Shown here in pieces: positions 5,311 through 9,497 of a stretch of 9,497 bases of DNA (the first letter of the stretch is position 1; every line of letters begins with the position of its first letter). This stretch comes from Synechococcus sp. HW_metabat.21. Its GTDB lineage: Bacteria > Cyanobacteriota > Cyanobacteriia > PCC-6307 > Cyanobiaceae. Where the stretch lies: positions 1-9,497 of the forward strand of contig JAAZUZ010000056.1 in assembly GCA_018623875.1 (NCBI GenBank). The letters run 5' to 3'. Made by a program: the position numbers and the translations under genes. The notes below the pieces were generated by a model, which was not told the origin of the DNA, did not search any database, and worked only from the letters and a program-made list of their open reading frames with translations.

Positions 5311-5919
5311 TTAGGAAGCCAAGGACCCACTTGCGCAGGTCTGGGTGTCATCCCAGCTGCGTAGGAGTGCTTCTAAGCGCTCCGGCTGAATCACCCTCTT
5401 GGCCGTGCTCAGCTGGGCGGCTAGCCAGTGCAGGCTGGGCTGTCTTCCCCTGCACTGCATGACCTCTTGGCTGAGCCGTTGGGCCTTGAGCACCAGGGCT
5501 GCTTGATCACGGGGGAAGGCAATGTTGCGGCGATCGCGCTCGCAAGAACGCCGTAATCCGCGGTGGATCCAGAAACTGGCGTAGGTGGAGAAGCGATAGC
5601 CCCGGGTGGGATCAAATTTCTCTGCGGCCCGCAGCAGATTGAGGGCTCCTTCCTGCAGGGCATCGGCCGTGGCGGCATCGTCCGCGCTGAGACGGCTGTG
5701 GTGTTGTCTCCAGCTGAAGACCACCAGGGCGAGGTTGTGGCGGACGAGCTGATCGCGGGCGCGTTGGCCCCGTTTGCGAATGGCCCGCGGCGCTTGAGTT
5801 GGGCCGCCGGGATGGTGCTGCCAGCGTTGGATCAGGCGGGCCAACTCGAGCACGCTGCGCTCGGGTAGGGGCGGGTGCTGGCGGCTCAGCCTCAGCCAGT
5901 CGCGCACGGATGGATGCAT
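5311..5919 (-). CDS. Short group-2-like sigma-70 factor lacking region 4
   Basis: The 202-aa product follows the layout of primary-type sigma factors but is cut short. Region 1.2 is at about 4-33 (VRDWLRLSRQHPPLPERSVL). Region 2.1 is at about 53-73 (ARDQLVRHNLALVVFSW). Region 2.2 is at about 87-107 (DALQEGALNLLRAAEKFDP). Regions 2.3-2.4, for promoter melting and -10 recognition, are at about 106-136 (GYRFSTYASFWIHRGLRRSC). Residues 138-190 are a diverged region 3 (QRLSQEVMQCRGRQPSLHWL). The stop comes before any region 4, whereas cyanobacterial group 2 factors usually run past 300 residues. A stretch of non-conserved Arg/Gln (40-58) is inserted between 1.2 and 2.1. The ATG at 5919 is fixed by the excellent AAGGGAG five bases upstream; the longer open frame to 6354 lies across other genes. 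Confidence 0.87.
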   Translation of the reverse strand: MHPSVRDWLRLSRQHPPLPERSVLELARLIQRWQHHPGGPTQAPRAIRKRGQRARDQLVRHNLALVVFSWRQHHSRLSADDAATADALQEGALNLLRAAEKFDPTRGYRFSTYASFWIHRGLRRSCERDRRNIAFPRDQAALVLKAQRLSQEVMQCRGRQPSLHWLAAQLSTAKRVIQPERLEALLRSWDDTQTCASGSLAS

Positions 5920-5924
5920 GCCCG

Positions 5925-5931
5925 CTCCCTT
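5925..5931 (-). promoter_or_regulatory. Shine-Dalgarno of the group-2-like sigma gene
   Basis: AAGGGAG on the minus strand lies five bases before the ATG at 5919. It is one of only two strong ribosome sites in the window and decides the start of the sigma gene. Confidence 0.75.
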
Positions 5932-5979
5932 CGCTAGCTGGAGTGTTCCCCGTGGTTCCTCCGTAGCTACAGCTCGGGT

Positions 5980-6135
5980 ATGGACAATCCGTTTCTCCAA
6001 TTGCTGCGGGCCGATGAGCGCTCCTATTTCTGGCTCAAGCGAAAGCTTGGGCTCAAGAGCGAATACCAAGGGGCCTGGCTGGCCTGGGGCGTTGGTCTCT
6101 TGATGGGGCTGTTGATCGGGGCGCTCTGGCTTTAG
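5980..6135 (+). CDS. 51-aa single-pass membrane protein
   Basis: This small gene has start ATG (5980-5982) and stop TAG (6133-6135). The product starts MDNPFLQLLRADERSYFWLK, continues through a short basic segment (RKLGLKSEYQ), and ends in a hydrophobic C-terminal helix (GAWLAWGVGLLMGLLIGALW). It is therefore a tail-anchored-type peptide with a cytoplasmic amphipathic N-terminus. I do not recognise it. Coding character is good: the whole space between the divergent sigma start and the convergent GH57 stop is used, and its stop overlaps the GH57 stop by four bases. It shares a 60-bp divergent promoter region with the sigma gene, so the two may be co-regulated. No clear Shine-Dalgarno precedes the ATG. 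Confidence 0.75.
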   Translation: MDNPFLQLLRADERSYFWLKRKLGLKSEYQGAWLAWGVGLLMGLLIGALWL

Positions 6136-7517
6136 CGCTCCAGCAACGCCCGGCCGCGGCGGTAAATCGCTTGGGCGTACTCCGTCCAGGTGCCCTGGCC
6201 CCAGTAGCGAAAGCAGCTGGTCTCCAGCAGCAGGAGGTGCAGCAGCGCCTCTTGGTAGTTGGGGTCGCCGCTCTGGGGTGTGGGGTAGCGCCGGTGAAAA
6301 GCCGCGCTGAGTTGGGCCATCGGTTCGAGGACGCTCTCGTAGCCCTTGACCCAACTGAGGTCGTTGGTCCAGGAGGCCCCTTCGACGTTGCAGCCGGCGT
6401 CAATCCGCGCTTGGAGCGCTTCGCTGCTCCAGTGCTCGCCGAGCCCATCAAAGAGTTGCTGCTGGCCGGCGGCCTGGATGACGGGGAAGGCGGCAGGGTC
6501 GCAATCCAACAGTTCGAGGTATTCGCTGCCGTTGATGGCGGCGGTGCCGGCTTGGTTGGTGCAGCGTTGGTGGGCCTGGAGGAAGGCCTCGGGGAATTCG
6601 TTCATCATCACGCCGCCGTTTTCGCCATCAGCGATCTGGCAGACGAGGGAGGGCACGCTGATCGCTCCCAAGGGGAGCCGATCCCGGCTGATCGCCTCGT
6701 AATAGGGCTGCATCTGGCCGACCAATTTGGTGTCGGAGCCCTGGGTCTTGATCAAGGCGGTGATCTCGCGGCGCTCACCCCGTCCATTGCGGGCGATGAG
6801 GCGATTGGGCAGGTACTTCTGGGCTTCGCTTAGGGGTTCGCCGCTGAGGGTTTCCACGCTGTGCTCCTGGAGCAGAAGCCAGCGGTAGCCCGCCTGCTGC
6901 AGGGCCTTCACCAGGGCCAAGAGGGTGTCGGGGTGATTGGGCAGGGCCATCTCCGGCAGGGAGAAACCGCGCACCCGCTGCAGGGCCTCCAGGCCGAAGG
7001 CCGCGGCGAACTGGTGCTGCCAGGCTTCGATCTGCAGCCGGAGATCCGGGATTGGCGTGGAGGGGGCGACGGCGTGGCCCCAGAAGGTGCCGAGCCACTC
7101 GACGTGCCGTTGCATCTCGGGATCACAGGCCAGGTAACGCCAGGCCTCGGTGATGTCGCTGCGGCCCATCTGCTCGGCCCCCCAGAGCAGATTGCCGGAG
7201 ATGTCGAGCATGATCCGCGGGCTGCAGCCCTGCTGGATCAGCTGGGGGATCAGATCGGCCAGGCGCCGGTAGCACTGCGCGAAGGGCTCGGCGTTGTGGT
7301 TATCGCCCTCGCCTGGGTGCTCCAGCATGTACTGGAGGTGGGAGATCAGCGCTCCATCTGGGCCCGCAGGGATGGTCGGCTGATGCATGTGCAGCGCGCA
7401 GGCAAATCCCGAGCGCAGTTGATCGAGCTGCAACGGTGACTGCCCAGACCAGTAGGGGCCCCCGGCGGCCATGGCGGAGCGGATCTCGGTTTCGCGGCCG
7501 CAGAGGTGGGGGTGCAT
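6132..7517 (-). CDS. Glycoside hydrolase family 57 protein
   Basis: This 461-aa cytoplasmic enzyme belongs to GH57, whose members are retaining alpha-glucanases, 4-alpha-glucanotransferases or branching enzymes. The conserved HxHQP motif is at 43-47 (ALHMHQPTIP). The region holding the nucleophile Glu is at 184-193 (GFSLPEMALP; Glu189). The region with the acid/base Asp is at 292-305 (VCQIADGENGGVMM; Asp297). C-terminal aromatic segments (SWTNDLSWVKGYES, 382-395; CFRYWGQGTW, 435-444) match the helical part of the fold. A role in glycogen or oligosaccharide turnover is likely, but substrate specificity cannot be read. The ATG at 7517 is chosen for the near-perfect GAGGTGA upstream; an open TTG frame to 7595 runs into a terminator hairpin. 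The stop is nested with that of the convergent 51-aa gene. Confidence 0.9.
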   Translation of the reverse strand: MHPHLCGRETEIRSAMAAGGPYWSGQSPLQLDQLRSGFACALHMHQPTIPAGPDGALISHLQYMLEHPGEGDNHNAEPFAQCYRRLADLIPQLIQQGCSPRIMLDISGNLLWGAEQMGRSDITEAWRYLACDPEMQRHVEWLGTFWGHAVAPSTPIPDLRLQIEAWQHQFAAAFGLEALQRVRGFSLPEMALPNHPDTLLALVKALQQAGYRWLLLQEHSVETLSGEPLSEAQKYLPNRLIARNGRGERREITALIKTQGSDTKLVGQMQPYYEAISRDRLPLGAISVPSLVCQIADGENGGVMMNEFPEAFLQAHQRCTNQAGTAAINGSEYLELLDCDPAAFPVIQAAGQQQLFDGLGEHWSSEALQARIDAGCNVEGASWTNDLSWVKGYESVLEPMAQLSAAFHRRYPTPQSGDPNYQEALLHLLLLETSCFRYWGQGTWTEYAQAIYRRGRALLER

Positions 7518-7519
7518 GG

Positions 7520-7526
7520 TCACCTC
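7520..7526 (-). promoter_or_regulatory. Shine-Dalgarno of the GH57 gene
   Basis: GAGGTGA on the minus strand, with the GAGG core five bases before the ATG at 7517, is the reason for choosing that start rather than the TTG at 7595. Confidence 0.75.
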
Positions 7527-7593
7527 AAGCTCGTCTCGGTCGTCCGCCCAACTGTGCAGAGCCCTGCCGGTTTTGCCCACGAAGCAACCGGAC

Positions 7594-7625
7594 AAAGAAA
7601 AACCCCCGGGCTTAGCCCAGGGGTT
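7594..7625 (-). terminator. Intrinsic terminator of the 23-aa peptide transcript
   Basis: On the minus strand AACCCC-T-GGGC (7625-7615) pairs with GCCC-G-GGGTT (7611-7601) around a TAA loop, with one mismatched pair in the middle, and is followed by TTTTTCTTT. It begins 25 bases after the stop of the 23-aa gene and 77 bases before the GH57 start, so it insulates GH57 from that transcript. The plus-strand side has no T-tract. Confidence 0.85.
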
Positions 7626-7649
7626 CAGGTTTCCTCTGCTTGTTGAAAG

Positions 7650-7721
7650 TCAGTTCTTGGTCATGGCAGCGGCACCGCCGAAAGCTGCACCGACGATGGC
7701 GATGACGGCAAGGATTTCCAT
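7650..7721 (-). CDS. 23-aa hydrophobic peptide with glycine-zipper-like helix
   Basis: ATG (7721-7719) to TGA (7652-7650). The product starts MEILAVIAIVGAAFGG and ends AAAMTKN: one short membrane helix with small residues spaced like a glycine zipper (Gly11, Gly15, Ala19) and a polar C-terminal tail with Lys22. It is followed directly by a strong minus-strand terminator and lies in its own transcription unit. This context, more than the ORF itself, supports it as a real gene. The size recalls tiny photosystem or cytochrome b6f subunits and also small membrane-active toxins, but it matches none that I recognise. No Shine-Dalgarno is seen before the ATG. A palindrome lies 56-68 bases upstream. 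Confidence 0.6.
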   Translation of the reverse strand: MEILAVIAIVGAAFGGAAAMTKN

Positions 7722-7776
7722 GGCTGGGAGATGTGTTGGATGAGCTCAATTTCCCCTGCGCAGGACCTGGGTGTTT

Positions 7777-7789
7777 GTTCAATCTGAAC
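7777..7789. promoter_or_regulatory. Perfect palindrome upstream of the 23-aa peptide gene
   Basis: GTTCA-ATC-TGAAC is a 5+5 inverted repeat with a 3-bp spacer in the intergenic region between divergent small genes. A second short palindrome, CCTGCGCAGG, lies at 7755-7764. Either could be an operator for the 23-aa gene. No regulator family is suggested by the sequence. Confidence 0.3.
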
Positions 7790-7842
7790 CCCGTTCACAG
7801 AATCTGGTTTCCGTTGCTACCGATGGGGAAATTGCTTCGCGA

Positions 7843-7871
7843 ATGCGTGTCTCCAGTTCCGGAGAGCGCAT
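7843..7871. repeat. Hairpin in the leader of the 51-aa plus-strand gene
   Basis: ATGCG (7843-7847) pairs with CGCAT (7867-7871), and inside it TCTCC (7850-7854) pairs with GGAGA (7861-7865) around a 6-base loop. This gives a 10-bp stem with a small asymmetric internal loop. It lies about 90 bases upstream of the ATG at 7961, in a 239-bp gap (7722-7960) that otherwise shows no gene. It may be a leader structure or a two-fold protein site. No T-tract follows it. Confidence 0.4.
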
Positions 7872-7960
7872 CAATACCTAATTCCTTTGAAGGTGTTCAG
7901 TGCGGACAGTTCACTGCTGTTCTTCTCTCAACGCTGAAGAAAGAGTCCCGTCCCTTGGCC

Positions 7961-8116
7961 ATGCATTCGACGTCTCGCTCCCTTTCTCATCACGTTCGTC
8001 CTGCGGTGCAGCAGGCGGTCTGGAGCTGGCGTGAGGAGGTGATGCGTCAGCCCCATTGCCATCCGGCGGAGCTGCAGCGCAACCTCAATCCCGCTGAGGG
8101 CATGCCGCGGCGCTAA
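7961..8116 (+). CDS. Unidentified 51-aa soluble basic protein
   Basis: ATG (7961) to TAA (8114-8116). The product begins MHSTSRSLSHHVRPAVQQAV and ends LNPAEGMPRR, rich in His, Arg and Gln, with two Trp (WSWREE) and a Cys flanked by His (PHCHPAE). It is probably one or two helices with no membrane segment. The frame is open back to 7733, but the upstream part reads as non-coding leader. There is no strong ribosome site; a purine run (GAAGAAAGAG) sits about 20 bases upstream. The HCH group could bind a metal, but this is speculative. The next gene follows within 25 bases and may be co-transcribed. Confidence 0.5.
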   Translation: MHSTSRSLSHHVRPAVQQAVWSWREEVMRQPHCHPAELQRNLNPAEGMPRR

Positions 8117-8140
8117 GCCTTTGTGCTCCTTGCTTTGGGC

Positions 8141-8440
8141 ATGGCGCTGTGCCTGGATAGGGGCATGACGCCTGAATTGGCTGCTGACGTTTTGGAGGCG
8201 CTGTTGCTTCTCCACGAGGAGCTTTCCGCTGACCCGGAGGCCCCTTGGTACGTGGGCACGCCCGATCAGACCCAGGTGCTGCATGACGAGCTCTGGTTGC
8301 TCGCGGGGGCGAATCCCGAGATCAACTGTGCGGCTTTGGTGGAGCGTTGGTACAGCGGAGGACGCTCCAAGTTGCTGCCGGTGAACTGCACCGGTGAATT
8401 GGTGAGCAGCCGCCATCAAATGGCCTTGAGCCCTGGATAA
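8141..8440 (+). CDS. Unidentified 99-aa protein
   Basis: ATG (8141) to TAA (8438-8440). Alternative starts are GTG at 8123 and ATG at 8165, and none has a good ribosome site, so the N-terminus is uncertain. The N-terminal half is helical and acidic (MTPELAADVLEALLLLHEEL). The rest is mixed, with several Trp residues (APWYVG, DELWLLAG, VERWYSGG) and two Cys. No family is recognised and there is no signal peptide. It is followed by a structured region and the terminator at 8536-8564, so it is probably the last gene of a short operon with the 51-aa gene. Confidence 0.55.
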   Translation: MALCLDRGMTPELAADVLEALLLLHEELSADPEAPWYVGTPDQTQVLHDELWLLAGANPEINCAALVERWYSGGRSKLLPVNCTGELVSSRHQMALSPG

Positions 8441-8459
8441 GAAGTACGAAGAGCTCCAG

Positions 8460-8565
8460 ACGGATGGTTTGTCTTCCGTAGCGTGATCCCGTAGCCAGAA
8501 CTTGTGGAACGCAAGTCATGGGTACGGGATGTTTCACCGCCGGTAGGAGTACCGGCGGTTTTTTA
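8460..8565 (+). ncRNA. Candidate structured RNA (3' UTR element or independent small RNA)
   Basis: Three hairpins stand in a row after the stop at 8440. The first pairs ACGGA (8460-8464) with TCCGT (8475-8479). The second is long: ATCCCGT (8486-8492) pairs with ACGGGAT (8524-8530), A8493 with T8523 and CC (8495-8496) with GG (8521-8522), enclosing ACTTG (8500-8504) paired with CAAGT (8512-8516) and the loop TGGAACG. The third is the terminator stem at 8536-8559. Long nested pairing ending in a strong terminator is how a small RNA looks. The loop GGAAC faintly recalls the GGAAACA loop of the cyanobacterial Yfr2 family, but the match is poor. No clear promoter is visible, so a processed 3' UTR is equally possible. 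Confidence 0.45.
8536..8564 (+). terminator. Strong intrinsic terminator before the peptidase gene
   Basis: ACCGCCGGTA (8536-8545), loop GGAG, and TACCGGCGGT (8550-8559) form a perfect 10-bp stem followed by T residues through 8564. It ends the transcript of the upstream small genes or RNA and separates it from the peptidase gene. Confidence 0.93.
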
Positions 8566-8620
8566 TTGGCAAGAGGATTGATTGAGCTCTTCCGTTGAGC
8601 CTGCGCGCAGGATGGAAGGT

Positions 8621-9457
8621 ATGGATGTCTCTGCGCTCCAGCAGCGTTTGTGCTCGGACCTGCGGCAGTTCGCGGTGCCGCGTCACGCCCGTTGGGATCC
8701 CCTGGGGTTGATGACGGTGCGCCAGTTGCTCAGGGAGCGGCTGGCGCGCTTCAGTGCGCTGGAGGAGCACACGTTCACCAATGACGGAGAAGAGGGAACC
8801 AACCTGATCCTCAAGCTCCCTGGAGGAAACCCGAAGCGCAGGCCCTTGCTGGTCGGAGCGCATTACGACGGGCCCCTGCATTCCCCTGGCGCCGATGACA
8901 ACGCCAGTGGTGTCGTGGCCTTATTGGAGCTGGCTCGCCGCTGGGCGCTCAAGCCGCCGCGACGTCCTGTGTGGATGGTTGCCTTCGATCAGGAGGAGTG
9001 GGGCATGGTCGGCAGTGAGGCCTTGGCGCGGGAGCTCAAGGCCCAAGGCCAAGCGCTGAAATTGATGGTCAGCTTGGAGATGCTGGCCTTCACCAGCGAG
9101 GAGCAGGCCTACCCCCGCTCGGCGATGGAAGGGGTCTATGGCAAGCGTGGCGATTACATCGCCCTGGTGGCGAACACCTCAGCGGGGTTAATGCTTCCGG
9201 GCTTGAGCCGTGCGATGGGGCGCCATGTCAAAACCAAGGTCCTGCCGGTCCCGCGCAAGGGGAAGGACATCCCTGAAGTGCGGCTCAGCGACCACAGCCC
9301 GTTTTGGGACCAGGGCTACCGGGCGCTGATGGTCACGGATACCTCGTTCATGCGCAACCCGAATTACCACCAGATGAGCGACACGATGGAGACCTTGGAT
9401 CTGCCCTTTTTCTGCCGGGTCGTCGAGGGATTGGATGAGGCTTTTAGGGGCCTATGA
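8621..9457 (+). CDS. M28 family zinc aminopeptidase-like hydrolase
   Basis: This 278-aa protein belongs to peptidase family M28, di-zinc exopeptidases that remove N-terminal residues (some relatives are glutaminyl cyclases). The expected residues are visible: His81 in GAHYDG, bridging Asp93 in GADDNASG, the catalytic Glu125 and ligand Glu126 in FDQEEWGMVGS, Glu153 in SLEML where many members have Asp, and His250 in NYHQMSDTMETLD. A conserved-looking SDHSPFWDQGYRALMVTDT segment (223-241) precedes it. No signal peptide is seen, so it is probably cytoplasmic. Starts are possible at TTG 8582, ATG 8612 and ATG 8621; the last is preferred because AGGA lies eight bases upstream. It has its own unit after the terminator at 8564. 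Confidence 0.9.
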   Translation: MDVSALQQRLCSDLRQFAVPRHARWDPLGLMTVRQLLRERLARFSALEEHTFTNDGEEGTNLILKLPGGNPKRRPLLVGAHYDGPLHSPGADDNASGVVALLELARRWALKPPRRPVWMVAFDQEEWGMVGSEALARELKAQGQALKLMVSLEMLAFTSEEQAYPRSAMEGVYGKRGDYIALVANTSAGLMLPGLSRAMGRHVKTKVLPVPRKGKDIPEVRLSDHSPFWDQGYRALMVTDTSFMRNPNYHQMSDTMETLDLPFFCRVVEGLDEAFRGL

Positions 9458-9497
9458 CGTCCGGTCTCACTGCGGATCTCTTGGATGAACACTGAGC
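9454..9497 (+). other. Downstream junction: possible start of the next gene
   Basis: The peptidase ends CTATGA, giving an ATG at 9454 that overlaps its stop. That frame closes after 13 codons (TGA 9493-9495), so it is not a normal gene start. An ATG at 9485 opens another frame that runs out of the window after four codons. The window is too short to decide which, if either, begins the next gene. Confidence 0.2.

Noticed and set aside
5919..6354. N-terminal extension of the group-2-like sigma factor
   Set aside because: The extension is Pro/Gln/Arg-rich, overlaps the 51-aa gene and the GH57 gene, and the ATG at 5919 has a strong ribosome site directly before the region 1.2 motif.
6171..6833. 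Plus-strand frames opposite GH57
   Set aside because: They are shadows; the minus strand carries the conserved HxHQP, Glu and Asp motifs of GH57.
7733..7960. Upstream extension of the 51-aa plus-strand protein
   Set aside because: The extra 76 residues show no domain-like pattern, and the DNA there holds palindromes and hairpins typical of an intergenic region.

Overview
The window looks like a piece of a GC-rich picocyanobacterial chromosome of the Synechococcus/Cyanobium type. This is inferred from several things together: a plastid-lipid-associated (PAP/fibrillin) protein, a membrane fatty-acid desaturase, a GH57 glucan enzyme, compact sigma factors and many very short hydrophobic proteins, all in tightly packed, high-GC genes. 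No mobile element, CRISPR array or integrase is visible.

Layout. Positions 1-190 are an unresolved upstream stretch with two hairpins. A tRNA-Lys(UUU) at 191-262 is followed by its own intrinsic terminator. The minus strand then carries a two-gene operon: an unidentified 221-aa protein and a PAP/fibrillin protein, coupled by a TGATG junction and closed by a good terminator at 477-499. A possible 27-aa membrane peptide lies between the two terminators. On the plus strand a three-histidine-box desaturase (1876-3018) is followed after three bases by an 85-aa single-pass membrane protein.

The centre (3276-5919) is a minus-strand regulatory cluster. It has two short sigma-70 relatives, one SigF/FliA-like (3598-4014) and one group-2-like (5311-5919). 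Both contain region 2 but end before any region 4. Between them is a LuxR/NarL-type regulator with a partly degenerate receiver domain. An unidentified 111-aa protein follows the first sigma gene in another frame, and a divergent gene of unknown function (4208-4663) runs into the 3' end of the LuxR gene.

Further right are a 51-aa membrane protein (5980-6135), a GH57 glycoside hydrolase (6132-7517, minus), a 23-aa hydrophobic peptide with its own terminator (7650-7721, minus), two small unidentified plus-strand genes (7961-8440), a candidate structured RNA ending in a textbook terminator (8460-8565), and an M28 zinc aminopeptidase (8621-9457). The window ends just after that gene.

The genes do not form one obvious pathway. 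The most unusual content is the cluster of region-4-less sigma factors around the LuxR-type regulator. The small unannotated peptides and the structured RNA come next. Function beyond family level is inference throughout.
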